From Sympetrum striolatum (lineage: Eukaryota; Arthropoda; Insecta; Odonata; Libellulidae): DNA of 64,000 bases. This document shows, piece after piece, positions 13,201 through 23,348 of this stretch (its first letter is position 1; every line of letters starts with the position of its first letter). The stretch spans positions 3,410,001-3,474,000 of the forward strand of contig OX388350.1 in the NCBI GenBank assembly GCA_947579665.1, in the 5' to 3' direction. A model generated the notes under the pieces. That model worked only from the letters and a program-made list of their open reading frames with translations. It ran no database searches and had not been told where the DNA came from. The translations under genes and the position numbers were made by a program.

Positions 13201-16123
13201 TAATTTCTTAGATAGTCAAATAGTACATACTATGTATGACCCTCCAACGAAAGAAGGTACTCTACCCTTCCAAATCATATAATCCATGATAATAGCTAAA
13301 TTCGTTCTTCTTCAGGTCTGCCTGGCCTTCGACTTCAGAAGGGTGGCGGGCGAGTACACAGAGGCGACGGCGAGGGCAGTGCCGGTGGACGCCCGCAACG
13401 TTGCTGAGAGGTCCCGTCTCCTACTGCAGCAGTACGCACGTGCAGCGTCCTTGTCTCCCTTCAACGTGGCCCTCATCCCACTCGGAGACGACTTCCGCTA
13501 CGACCACGCTCAGGAGTGGGATCAGCAGTACGAGTCTTACTCAAGGATCATCGAGCACATCCGCGCACATCCTGCCGACTACTCCTCCGCCAGTGTCTCC
13601 TTCGGAACCCCTGCAGACTACTTCCGCGTGGTGAGAGAGAGGGCCTCTCAAGCAGGTGCCAACTCCATCAAATCGCTCAAAGGAGACTTCTTCGTGTATA
13701 GCGACATCTTCTCGGAAGGAAGACCTGCTTACTGGAGTGGATACTACACTACCAGACCTTACTGGAAAGCGCTGGACAGGGAACTTGAAGCTGCTCTTCG
13801 CTCCGCGGAAATAATGTACACCGCTGCCCTTTCAAGAGTGAGAGCTTCCGCAAGCAGTGGAGGGGCGAAGATCAAAGCGCTCTTGGAGAGAGATTACGAG
13901 CGCCTGGTGCGTGCACGTCGCGCCTTGGCACTCTTCCAGCACCACGACGCCATCACCGGTACTTCCAAAGCATTCGTGATGCACGACTACGCTTTGAAAC
14001 TGTTCGCGGGGTTGAGGGATTCGGTGCGGGTTCAGGCGAGGTGCGCTCAAGTGCTGTTGGATGGAGGAGGGTCTGCAGGAGTGAATGACGAAGTCGCAGA
14101 ATCGGGGGGAATAGCGGTAGACGAAGCAGGAGGAGGGAGAGTGGTGGTATCCGCAGCTGAAGTAGCCGCAAGCAACGAAGGCGGTCTCTCCTTGGTTCCT
14201 GACACAGAGAGAGAGTCGTATGAGTGTCTGCCCAAGAAATTGCCTGTGGTCCTCACGCCCTCTGAGCCGCTGCGGAAGATAGTGCTTTTCAATCCACTTG
14301 CGCAGCACAGACAGGACCTGGTCAAAGTTCACGTGACGGTGAAGAATGCTGCCTTGTTGCGCGTCCTAGATCCGGAAGGCTCGAGCGTGACCTTTCAGAT
14401 CAACCCCGTGTGGAACGACACCTCCTCCGATGGTGCCGAATGGAGAGTGGGGATGGGTAGCAGTAGCGGAGGAGGATGGAACCCTAGGAGGGAGATTTCC
14501 TCCGAAGTGGTAGAGGTTATATTCATTGCGGAACTGCCCCCACTCGCCCTTGCTGTGTATTCCTTACAGTTGGGGGAAAAATCCGACGGAGTGGTCGCGT
14601 CTAAAGCTACCATTTTCTGCGGAGGTTGGTGTCCGAGAAGTCTCATCTCAAGGGGAAAGGACAAGTCTTGGTTCACGGTCAGCAAGATGGAAGTGGGAGG
14701 TGACGTTCAGTTAGAAAATGCGGCCTTGCGTCTTTTGGTGGACGGCAGAACTGGTTTGCTTCGATCCATCACGAGGAAAGCTGCAGGTATCAACGCACGG
14801 GTGGCCATTTCTTTCGCCGCGTATCCATCTGCGCAGTTCCATAGCGGGGCGTACCTTTTCATGCCGGACCCCAACGCAAGAGATCCAGAGCGGCAGGTTT
14901 TGGACGAGGAAGAGGAGGGAGCAGAGGAAGATGACGGGGCATCCGACAACGCCGGTGACGAAGCCGATGATGCCCACGTCGCAGGTAATGGAGCAGAAGA
15001 TGGAGAACCGGGGCGTCGGCCAAGGAAGCATCGGAGACAAATCATCATTACCTCTGGTCCAGTGGCATCCGAATTATCAGTACGGTACGGAAGGCTTCTT
15101 CTGCACACTATTCGTATTTACCACACTTCTGGACCTATGGGAGATGGAGTATACTTAGAGAACGAAATCGAGTTCGGAATGCCTCCAAGGTATAGAGAAA
15201 CGGAACTTTTCATGAGGCTCTCCACCGATCTGAGCAACTGTAACGATCCTCCCAATCCTGGGACAAATACTGCTACCGATGACACGCAGCAATCTTCGCA
15301 ACCTCGATTCTACACTGATAAAAACGGTTTCGGCACTCAGAGACGTGATACCGTACCGAAAGTTGGAATAGAGGGGAATTATTACCCAGCCACTACAATG
15401 ACCTATATTGAAGATGACCCCTCGACTCCCGTGGGAGAGGGTCAACGCCGACATCGCCGCAGAATCACCCTCTTGGTGAGCCATGCCTCCGGTGTGGCAA
15501 GTTGGCACGCTGGGTGGTTAGAAGTAATGCTTGACAGAAGGACGCTCTACGACGACTCCAGAGGAATGGGAGAAGGGGTCGTAGACAACAAACGCACGCT
15601 ATCCAAGCATTGGATTCTGCTGGAGGACGTCGGCGAAGCGGAAGCAGACGAATACTCTCGCCCAAGCATTCTCGTCAATCATATCTCCAACGGACTACTT
15701 TACCCTACCTCTGTTTTTGTGGCCGAAGAGGAAGCAGGAAACAGACCAGCCATGTTTAGGCACAGGGCTAGACTTCTATCCCGTCCCTTCCCCTGTGACC
15801 AGCACCTGGTGACCCTCCGCACTCTTCCCGAATCTGCCTTCCCGCAGTTTCCTTCGGCTTCCGCTCTTCTGGTCACCCACCGGCAAGCCTTCGACTGTAG
15901 CGCCTCTAAAGGTGTAGTCATCCCCCGCTGCGCCCTGGCCGCTGGTGGAGACGGACTGGCCGCATTCCATTCTGGGACAAGACTTTTGGGAGCTCCGATA
16001 GCTTCCATTTCCAAGGTTTCTTTGACTGGACTCCATCGCCACGGTCCTTTACGTTCCTTAGATGCCTCTCGCGTTCACCCAATGCACATGATGGCACTCA
16101 ACATCACGTTTGCAACCCCGTGA
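7049..16123 (+). CDS. alpha-Man-II: Golgi alpha-mannosidase II (GH38), five exons, 5' end missing
   Basis: Exons 7049-7221, 8407-8540, 10217-10450, 12014-12108 and 13316-16123 join in frame (3,444 nt, 1,147 residues plus stop), with AG acceptors and GT donors at every junction inside the window. Family knowledge: this type II Golgi membrane enzyme removes the alpha-1,3 and alpha-1,6 mannoses from GlcNAcMan5GlcNAc2 during N-glycan maturation. Seen here: HSHNDPGW (zinc His and Asp), AVDPFGHG (zinc-binding nucleophile Asp), [10 protein letters not shown] (general acid Asp) and HHDAITGT (zinc His). All metal and catalytic residues known from fly GMII are therefore present. The middle-domain and C-terminal beta-domain motifs [15 protein letters not shown] and [14 protein letters not shown] are also present. 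The pattern around DPFGH matches Golgi rather than lysosomal enzymes. The visible part is longer than the corresponding part of fly GMII because of low-complexity insertions in the last exon. The cytoplasmic tail, membrane anchor and stem exons are not visible. I cannot choose between the IIa and IIb insect paralogues. Confidence 0.95.
7222..8406 (+). other. intron of the mannosidase gene
   Basis: AT-rich, bounded by GTGAGTG and ttctttttcag. No nested gene or recognisable mobile element was seen. Confidence 0.85.
8407..8540 (+). CDS. alpha-Man-II: alpha-mannosidase II exon b (GGWVMTDEA)
   Basis: The 134-nt exon completes the split Ser codon (AG+T) and ends with the first base of a Gly codon before GTATCC. 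It encodes [19 protein letters not shown], then the [12 protein letters not shown] block typical of Golgi GH38 enzymes, and MLDQLIEG. The acceptor is a pyrimidine tract ending ttctttttcag. Confidence 0.93.
8541..10216 (+). other. intron of the mannosidase gene with a short GGCAAT repeat
   Basis: Bounded by GTATCC and tttcgcag. It contains a small hexanucleotide microsatellite (ggcaat units) at about 9,134-9,163. Nothing else was recognised. Confidence 0.85.
10217..10450 (+). CDS. alpha-Man-II: alpha-mannosidase II exon c (nucleophile, DPFGHG)
   Basis: The 234-nt exon starts after ttatgtttcgcag and ends before GTAAAGT in phase 1. It encodes [20 protein letters not shown] and then [16 protein letters not shown]. 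The Asp of DPFGH is the catalytic nucleophile and a zinc ligand in this family. The following [10 protein letters not shown] block matches the IQRTHY segment of fly GMII, which contributes Arg and Tyr to the sugar-binding site. Confidence 0.95.
10451..12013 (+). other. intron of the mannosidase gene
   Basis: Bounded by GTAAAG and a T-rich acceptor. Only short chance ORFs are present; no element was recognised. Confidence 0.85.
12014..12108 (+). CDS. alpha-Man-II: alpha-mannosidase II exon d (CGPHPQ)
   Basis: The 95-nt exon completes an Ala codon (G+CT) and ends exactly on a Gln codon before GTAAAC. It encodes [20 protein letters not shown] and then [11 protein letters not shown], which lines up with the fly GMII segment around HTCGPDPK. 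The acceptor has an uninterrupted T tract. Confidence 0.93.
12109..13315 (+). other. intron of the mannosidase gene with an AT microsatellite
   Basis: Bounded by GTAAAC and cttcttcag. A TA-rich simple repeat lies at about 12,925-12,975. No gene was seen. Confidence 0.85.
13316..16123 (+). CDS. alpha-Man-II: alpha-mannosidase II terminal exon (935 aa, complete to stop)
   Basis: The exon starts in phase 0 after cttcttcag and runs 2,808 nt without interruption to TGA. Residues 1-10 ([10 protein letters not shown]) continue the CGPHPQ segment. [10 protein letters not shown] near residue 57 carries the acid/base Asp. [10 protein letters not shown] near 140 and HHDAITGT near 210 complete the active site. 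Later blocks are the beta-sandwich domains, and the protein ends LNITFATP. Two low-complexity insertions stand out against fly GMII: a Gly/Ala/Glu-rich stretch at about 14,055-14,190, and a strongly acidic stretch followed by a basic RRPRKHRR cluster at about 14,890-15,045. Such a large uninterrupted exon after four short ones is unusual for the gene. Codon use is GC-rich, unlike the surrounding introns. Confidence 0.96.
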   Translation, partial: VCLAFDFRRVAGEYTEATARAVPVDARNVAERSRLLLQQYARAASLSPFNVALIPLGDDFRYDHAQEWDQQYESYSRIIEHIRAHPADYSSASVSFGTPADYFRVVRERASQAGANSIKSLKGDFFVYSDIFSEGRPAYWSGYYTTRPYWKALDRELEAALRSAEIMYTAALSRVRASASSGGAKIKALLERDYERLVRARRALALFQHHDAITGTSKAFVMHDYALKLFAGLRDSVRVQARCAQVLLDGGGSAGVNDEVAESGGIAVDEAGGGRVVVSAAEVAASNEGGLSLVPDTERESYECLPKKLPVVLTPSEPLRKIVLFNPLAQHRQDLVKVHVTVKNAALLRVLDPEGSSVTFQINPVWNDTSSDGAEWRVGMGSSSGGGWNPRREISSEVVEVIFIAELPPLALAVYSLQLGEKSDGVVASKATIFCGGWCPRSLISRGKDKSWFTVSKMEVGGDVQLENAALRLLVDGRTGLLRSITRKAAGINARVAISFAAYPSAQFHSGAYLFMPDPNARDPERQVLDEEEEGAEEDDGASDNAGDEADDAHVAGNGAEDGEPGRRPRKHRRQIIITSGPVASELSVRYGRLLLHTIRIYHTSGPMGDGVYLENEIEFGMPPRYRETELFMRLSTDLSNCNDPPNPGTNTATDDTQQSSQPRFYTDKNGFGTQRRDTVPKVGIEGNYYPATTMTYIEDDPSTPVGEGQRRHRRRITLLVSHASGVASWHAGWLEVMLDRRTLYDDSRGMGEGVVDNKRTLSKHWILLEDVGEAEADEYSRPSILVNHISNGLLYPTSVFVAEEEAGNRPAMFRHRARLLSRPFPCDQHLVTLRTLPESAFPQFPSASALLVTHRQAFDCSASKGVVIPRCALAAGGDGLAAFHSGTRLLGAPIASISKVSLTGLHRHGPLRSLDASRVHPMHMMALNITFATP

Positions 16124-16780
16124 TTATGCAATATCCACTGGCTGCCTGCTTGGCAATACGGTGCTCGTGATTTAAAAGATAGTCCTTTCGCGGAACCCTT
16201 CCCTAACCTAAAGATTGAATATGATAGATAGGGGAATGATCCTGAACAGACTGATAATGTCAATTAAGTGTGATTTTCGGTCACCCATTGTTTTGTCTCG
16301 GGGTCGGAAATTTGGTGCAAAAGCCATGCACTTTTCATATCCAGATAACTACTTCCGATCCGGCCAAAGGTATTGTTGCTTGAGGATGGTATTGACTGCA
16401 ATTGTGATCATGACAGTCACAGATTTTTCTATCAGATTCAAGATATTGTTTAAATGTTCATGCCTATCGTTGAAAAAGAAAGTTGAAACAGTATTTTGGA
16501 TTTTTTTATCTTGACCAATAACGAGATAGTGAGACAAACTTGAGAGTGGTGTTTATCGATGTCACAACGACCAAATGACTCGTAAATTTAAAAAACTCTG
16601 TTGTACAAGATAAATGGGTTCTCATATCATATACATGTTTTGAAATGTGTGCGTATGATCTGTGGTGATTTGAATGATGTGCAGTGGAATGTCAGGCTGG
16701 TGTCATGAGTGAATGGACTACTCCAAATTAGTGTTACAAAATGTTGGATGTTATTAATAAAAAATCATCTTGAACTGAGT
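16124..16780 (+). other. 3' UTR of the mannosidase with a poly(A) signal
   Basis: No ORF belongs here. An AATAAA hexamer lies at 16,756-16,761, about 630 nt past the stop codon, and is the best candidate for the cleavage and polyadenylation signal. The true 3' end is inferred, not seen. Confidence 0.6.
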
Positions 16781-18119
16781 TACTCTGTTGCTATTGGATG
16801 AAATATGAAAAATCCTTATTTGAATCCTCTTGCGATGTAGCTTTAGTCAATTTCTTTAGCTTACAATAATTCAGATGCATTTCTTATAGAGTTAATACTG
16901 TGACATCTAATGTGTTACCATAATAAGAATAAACAGGACTCCGCCAAACCTACATTAGGTAAAAGGTAGTTATCTGGGGGTTATACCATTACTATTTTCA
17001 GGTAGAAATTTTGAGGGTCACCATCCTAATCCGGAACCTTAGCTCGCCTTCGAAGCTCAAGAGCGCCCGGCTGCCAAAGCAGGGGGGACCATAAAAAAAC
17101 TGACCACTTGGAATACGATTTAAAAAGTTATAAACAATTCAAATGAGCAAAAATTTATTATCTACTTCATCTCACTAGTCCAAAGAGATATACAAGCATC
17201 TTTTGATTGACGTTCTACGATGAAAATTAAGATATTTCGTGATTTTGCTAGAAATAACCCATTGACAAACGGCAACGTTGCCCCGGGGATGGGTTGGGTT
17301 GGGGGAAGGATTTCTAGATGTTTGCTAATAACCCCCAGATTAACCATTAACCACTACATTATAACATTGCTATTGTTTACATTGGGTTTTGACATCCTTT
17401 AGATGGAATAATGCTTCAAAACTCAGATCATATGATAATTATTTTTTAATATAGAAGGGAGTCTAGTTTTTATTTATATAGCTTAAAATATGTTATATTC
17501 TATAAGCTAAATGCATTTGATAAAGTTAAATAATTCTACATCCTAAGATTTAGTTTTTCAATATCTCTAATAACTGCTAAATATTATGAAGAAGAATGAG
17601 GATTTTGCATACTCACAGAAATATTTATTTATGATATTTCCTTTTGAAATATCTAGAAGCAGTATCCAATTCACATATTCTTCTTAATTGTTCTTCCAGT
17701 ATATTTCTTTTATTTTAGGCACTCTCTTTTTTGTTCCCAATACATCTAATATGTTTTTGGGACTCGTGAAGCTTCCATTCCAATTCAAGAAAATGGCAAT
17801 GATTCAAAAGTAAGTTGGATTCGATTTTGGAAGGAACTGCGTTTTACTTTTTAAGAAGCAGGTCTCTCCTTGTCATTGCAAGGATATCACCTTGGAGTAT
17901 AACCTGCAAAATAGCACAGGGCTGGGAAGATCCTTGGCTAACCCTAGTTTCATATAACTCTTCAAACATTCCACCCATGTGCTGTCCATTCTTTACTGTA
18001 AGGGCCGCTATATACTAAATTGTAGGCCAATTGCTTTTAATTGAAAGGGAATTGGCTAACCCATCAAACTTTTACATATGACTTTCAGCATACATAACTA
18101 CCGGAATTTTGTATACAGT
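16781..18119. other. no gene seen
   Basis: Intergenic sequence with chance ORFs only. A G-rich patch at about 17,280-17,307 (ggatgggttgggttggggg) has no recognised role. Confidence 0.5.
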
Positions 18120-18985
18120 GTATATGCATATAAATATATATACACAAGTAGAAGTTGCTTGCAGAATGCAAGCATATTGATGATAAAAATTCCAAGTAGA
18201 TATCATATTGAGAGAGTCCTCAAAAAAGGATTGAAAATATTCTTAAAAATCACTGCGATTTATTTCAAAAAAGAGAAATTTGCTACAACCTGGCATCAAA
18301 CTCAAGTGCATTTTGTGACAATTTAAATATATTTAAATAAAGAAGACCGAGTCTTCTAGGACACCTATGATTTTGAATTCCCTATCCTATGGGATGTAGC
18401 TTAAAATATTTTCAAAACTGTATCATAAATAATTTTAAATTCCCACCATAAGCTTCAAATAGAAGTTACATTTGGTGTCAAACCCAGGATCTTCTCAGAG
18501 ATATGGAAACATATAATGCCCTAGTAGAAATAAAACTTATTTAATTCAAATTTTGAAGTCAATATCTTACTGGGAATGTCCTGCAATAAGACTTTGTTAT
18601 CACCATTTGAAATATATAGGATAATGTACATGGTTCTCTGGGTTCAAACCAAAGACCATCAGGGAAACCTAAATCAGGGTATATGCAATTTATTTATGAT
18701 CTCTATTCTTATTGCGGGTTTTAAGTTTCCATAATATATGAAAAGTGATTAAAAAAATCTTTAAAATTACCACAAGTGATTTTAAATAGAAGAATATTTG
18801 CCTTGACCTAGCGTCAAACCAAGGATAATCCTCAAAGATGTTTTTGTGGTTTTCATTGAATATGCATGGTTTTCAGCGATCACTCGAATTTCAACTCTAT
18901 AATTTGCCGGAATGTGCCTCAAAACATCATTCATATGAACGTCATAAACACACCCAAATCTCCAAAAGGACAAAAGTGTGTCATC
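18120..18985 (+). repeat. repeat family C, old copy with eroded B-box-like motifs
   Basis: It matches the copies at 35,064-37,335: the gcttgcagaatgcaagc opening, a gtcctcaaaa segment, and repeated caaaccaagga motifs at about 18,290, 18,478, 18,645 and 18,815. Where the younger copies read TCGAAC, this copy reads TCAAAC at all four sites, which is the outcome of CpG decay. It runs directly into the Penelope-like remnant. Confidence 0.65.
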
Positions 18986-19636
18986 TTTGCTAAGAAGAAA
19001 TGGATCAATCTGGAGATTGAGTCTCTATATAGCAAACGTTGTAATTTGAAAATAAGGGCCTACGATTTACACTTAAAATTAACAAAGAATTTAGGTAATG
19101 CTGGTTTTGCATTGAGGGTGGGCTTCAGAGAGAGGATGTTTTCCTCAATCAACAATAGTTTTTTGAAGAAATCCAAGAAACTAAACAGAAAATTAGATGA
19201 GTTGTAATCTAGATCTAATTTGATTAAGAACAACTCACAAATATCCAATTCAGGTGTCTTTACTGACAACCCTCTCGGTTCTGTGAGAGTTCCCACTCTA
19301 TCTCCTTCCCCAACCATTAGCTTTGTTAAGAATTTATCTTATGTTTCCTTATCAGATGAGGAATTACACTTATTAAATTTAGGTTTAAAGTTTGAACTAC
19401 CTCCCAAAGCTGTCCCTTTGGAGCAGATTATTACAGATATTGAATCAGGTATTCAATATTTAGACTCCAAAAACAAACAAATAATAAAATCCCAGTGCAG
19501 AAAAACAATCCTTAGAAATCTCCAGTCTCCTCTTCCCACCTACTCTCAAAATCACTTTGAGATTGTAAAATCATTAAAAGCCAAACACTGCATTTTTACC
19601 AAAGCGGATAAAGGAAACACCAATCACATGATTTAA
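18986..19636 (+). pseudogene. Penelope-like ORF, N-terminal remnant
   Basis: One frame stays open except for a TAA at 19,205-19,207 (after KLDEL). Recognisable blocks are the basic, helical N-terminal segment, LNLGLKFELPPKAVPLEQI, and the CIFTKADKGNT motif, which in Penelope-type proteins sits at the start of the polymerase domain. The frame then ends at an in-frame stop where the deletion junction lies. It is a broken gene, not an expressed one. Confidence 0.65.
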
Positions 19637-19865
19637 AGAACATCTAGCTCATTTTAAATGCGGTAGGTTTGATAATTCAGCTGTTGCTATGCACATGGTG
19701 GATCACGCTCATAATATTTCTATTAACAATTTAACTCTTTTACATAATGCAAATTTTGGATTGGACGCCTGGGAAAATTTATACATTTATAAAAATTTTA
19801 ATGATATCATGAATATTTACATTGAATTTGATAAAACTTTATTCTCCTTAATTGACATTACTTGA
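19635..19865 (+). pseudogene. Penelope-like ORF, C-terminal remnant
   Basis: A 76-codon segment in a different frame from the upstream part reads KEHLAHFKCGRFDNSAVAMH and on to WENLYIYKNFNDIMNIYIEF. The family has His and NSAVA residues near the end of the GIY-YIG-associated region. The stop TGA at 19,863-19,865 probably matches the original C terminus. Confidence 0.6.
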
Positions 19866-20000
19866 CATTTTGTCCTTCAATTATTTTTTCTTTCTGGTCC
19901 TCACCTCATACAAAATTCGACCATTCTCCCTTGTCACCCTGAAGATGCTGTTTGTTCTTGACAACGAAATGTGCATCGGTGGAGTTCTACTTTCGATGGT

Positions 20001-21689
20001 ATTTGGAATATGGGTAATTAATTTATCATTTATAACCATCAGCGGAAATACTCTTGTTATAAACATCTAATAGATATATGTGAGTGTGTAGTAAATACAT
20101 GTGCAGTGCTGCTGCTGCTGGCTTGACTGCATGTCTTATGGTGTGCATTACATTCGGGGTTAAAAATTTTTAGTTTGTATAATGTAGTCTTATTCCATTC
20201 AAACAGAAATCAAATTAAAAAAAAAGAGAATTGAGAAGCATTAAGTTGCCTCAAAAAGTACCTGTTTGGAGGCAACCATCATAGAAGAAGAGTACATTCA
20301 TGCATTTCAAATAAAAGAGTGTTAACTAACAACACATAATTTGCAATTTGACACATTAAAACAGAACAAAAACAAATTGAACATAAGAAAAAACATGTGT
20401 TTTAAAATTTATGAATAAGAAACTAGTTAAGACTTAGTTAAGACTTGGAGTTTAATCATTTAACAAAAACCAAAACTTATTAATTCTATAAAATTTGTTT
20501 GTACATTTGGCACTTTTAATATCATTAGGTGACAATTTAAAAATTTTTGGTCCTAAACAAAACGTTTCTTGAAAAAGGTAAAATTTGGCTTAATAAAAAA
20601 GAACATTTCTTTTTCTCAAAATAAATTTAGAATTGGTAATAGATGTCATGTGTCCACTCATTATAAAATAATTTTAACACCTTAAATAAAAACAAATGTC
20701 TCAATGGCAGCATAAATAAGGATACAAATAAAGGGAATGAATGTTCATAATTATTTTTAAACAAATAAATCTGATAATTCTTTTCTGCAAAATAATTACA
20801 GGCTTAAGCTTATTGTTGTATGGATGTATAAATTTCTCCACCAAGTTCCTTAAACAAGGACCATTGCAGCTTTTTATTGCCATTACATTTTACAAATCTC
20901 CCAAGATGGTTTAAAAACTCAATTAAAGTTTGCCTCAAATAATTACTATCTCTACATTTAACTGACTTTCCTTAAACTATCATTTCTTGAATGTCTTTTA
21001 TCTTTTTAACAAATTATTCTTAATATTCAATTTCCAGTACTTGAAATTTAGGGCAAATTATTTATTTATTTATTTATTTTCGAGTATTTACTCCCACAAC
21101 ATTGATATTTTGTGGATGGATATTATATACAATGAGCTGTGGGTTAAGTACAAGTTATGTATTCATATTAAGGATTCATAATATTTCAAAATAAAGTGGG
21201 GAAAGATATCATATTTGAGATTTTTTGGGAAAACAGTTCTTTTCTAAATATCTTTTAAATTAAATTTTACATTGTATGAGAAAGAAAGGAATTAGGTGGA
21301 AAAGAATTTCATTGCACATTCTATATGCATCTTACAGATGTATAACTACAATAATTTAGCTAAGTTATGTGTTAACCTATGGCAGATTTATGGATTTAGA
21401 AATGATGTGAAATGATCCCAGCTGTTGAAGCACCTTTTACAAAAAAGTGCTGCTGATACATCACCAGATACATATTATCCCTTAATTTTTTCCTTAATTC
21501 CACTTTTCTCCAAATCAAATTTCTATCTTGAGACATTATTTTCTGTGTATGTTGAATACTTTCTTTCGTTTTATGATTAAAACCAGGGAAGTTCTCTGGA
21601 GTATATATGAAAAATTCATTTTATTGATGACATTTTCTCCATTTATATTTTTCCCAAGATACTTATTGAAAGAAAATCTTACCTATATA
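20001..21689. other. no gene seen
   Basis: AT-rich sequence with short ORFs without resemblance to known proteins, and a small TTTA tetranucleotide run near 21,059-21,080. Confidence 0.5.
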
Positions 21690-22264
21690 CAGTAGAACCC
21701 CGGTAATCCGGACACTCGCTAAACCGGAACCCTCGGTAATCCGGACGGTCCATTGGGAGTTATGCAAACCCGCAACTTCTTCTTCTGAACATATAAACAC
21801 GCATATCAGTAACAAGAAACGAGAAGTGGACAGACTATTTGAAAAATTTTCAATTGGCTGCATGATGTGATAGAGATTGAAGTATTTTGTTTATTGTGAT
21901 ATCATACTTAAGTTGTGATACTTTTAAGAGACAGCATTTTTCCATTAGAGGAATGCTTAATATGTGCGATACTAAACAATTTCAAAAGATAATAAATTTT
22001 CAGTTGCAGCAGGGTATTACTTATCAAAACATCACGTTCATTAAAAAGCTATGAGAGAAGAGGCGTAAAAAACAATCCTTCCCTTTTATAGAGGTCCAAT
22101 GAGGATGAGCATGCACAGGCTATAGAGTGGGTAGCATTATCTATACAATATAATTTTAAAAAAATGTTTTTTATGTTATTTTTTGAAAACCTCGCTAATC
22201 CGGAAACCCCGCTAATCCGGACGCCTATGTGCCTGAATTCATCCGGATTACCGGGGTTCTACTG
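21690..22264. mobile_element. pogo/Tigger-type MITE, 575 bp, TA target duplication
   Basis: The ends are perfect 23-bp inverted repeats (21,690-21,712 and 22,242-22,264), starting CAGTAGAACCCCGG. They are flanked by TA on both sides (21,688-21,689 and 22,265-22,266). Sub-terminal copies of an aatccgga motif sit inside both ends and could be transposase-binding sites. There is no transposase ORF, so it is non-autonomous. End sequence and TA duplication match the Tc1/mariner-pogo superfamily. Confidence 0.9.
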
Positions 22265-22817
22265 TATATTGTTTTCTCAAAATACTATCTTTAGAATTAT
22301 CATTCAAAGCATTTTTCATTGAAAATGATTGACTTATTTATGATATTTAGCAAAATTTGCCTACCTCTACCTCACACTGCACTATTCTACTCCCTTCAAT
22401 GCATTGCATGGTCCATGTTAGATGACCAGGTAAGATAGATCACAAGTAAAATTATTTACGAAAGTGCCCCTTCCTCAATAACTGTCCTTTCTTAAAGTCA
22501 TTTTATAGTATGAAGCTACTGAAAAGCAATTCCTCTGCAATTCACTAAAATTAATTCCCTTTTGAATTCCCAAAAAATTCACTACACTGAACACTCATCT
22601 TTTATATGTAGCTTTCATATCTTTCTGAATCTCCAAGGGATTTCATAATCTAAGTTTCCAATTCTGAATTAGCATTCAGTAGGAATGAAATTAGTAATCC
22701 AAGGATAAGTCCTTCCCAAGCTTATTGATCAAAGAAAATTCTGTCATTCTTAAAGCTCATGAAAAGGATTGTATAATTTTTAGGAGCAATAGTTTGAATT
22801 AATGTTAATGTTAATGT
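22265..22817. other. no gene seen
   Basis: AT-rich spacer between the MITE and the LINE. A short run of ttaatg units at 22,798-22,817 directly precedes the LINE homology. Confidence 0.5.
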
Positions 22818-23348
22818 AATGTTAGAGGCATCAGAACAAAACTAACTGAACTTAGTTTAGCCATAAGTGTATCAAATTACAATGTTGTTGTGCTTTCTGA
22901 AACCTGGCTGACAAGTGACATTCTTACATCTGAAATCAGTTGGCCGAATTATCACATCTTCAGAAGAGATCGTGACCCCACACATTCGAACAAAAGACGA
23001 GGAGGTGGTGTTTTAATAGCGGTAAAATCTTCACTCACTTGTTATGAACTAATTCTACCTGATTATAATGTTGAACAAGTTTTTGTAAGTATCTATTTTG
23101 CATATTTGAAATGTTTAATTGGATCCGTATATTTTCCACCTAACTCTCCGGTTGCATTATATGATGGTCATTGTATTGGTGTTGAAAATATCCTAACTAA
23201 AGATTTTGATGAAATATTTATGTTAGGAGACTATAATTTACCCTCTATAGATTGGAATAACCATCTGAGAACGATGAAGTCTCTACTGAATGTGTTCTTT
23301 CACCTCAAGCTAATGTTATTGTTGACAATTTTTCATTCCAGGGTCTAG
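22818..23348 (+). pseudogene. LINE endonuclease domain
   Basis: The frame encodes NVRGIRTKLTELSLAIS, VVVLSETWLTSD (catalytic Glu), RGGGVLIAVKS, GSVYFPPNSP and MLGDYNLPSIDW (the GDYN/D catalytic region of exonuclease-endonuclease-phosphatase folds). Family knowledge: this domain nicks target DNA to prime reverse transcription. Near 23,275 the correct reading moves to another frame (NDEVSTECVLSPQAN), so a single-base indel splits the ORF. There is no start codon at the 5' edge because the copy is truncated. Confidence 0.8.

Larger units (their letters stand above)
18986..20000 (+). mobile_element. Penelope-like retroelement, internally deleted
   Basis: The N-terminal part resembles the region upstream of the Penelope reverse transcriptase (NLEIESLYSKRCNLK, LLNLGLKFELPP, FTKADKGNT). 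A C-terminal part follows directly (FDNSAVAMHMVDHAHNI, LLHNANFGLDAWENL), matching the end of the GIY-YIG endonuclease region of this group. The reverse transcriptase core with its YxDD motif is missing between them. The 3' tail contains ctgaagatgctg and tgcatcggtgg-type text typical of such elements. It is dead. Confidence 0.7.

Noticed and set aside
13401..16042. Many ORFs of 60-166 aa on both strands over the mannosidase's last exon.
   Set aside because: Shadows of the GC-rich coding frame, which alone has family motifs.
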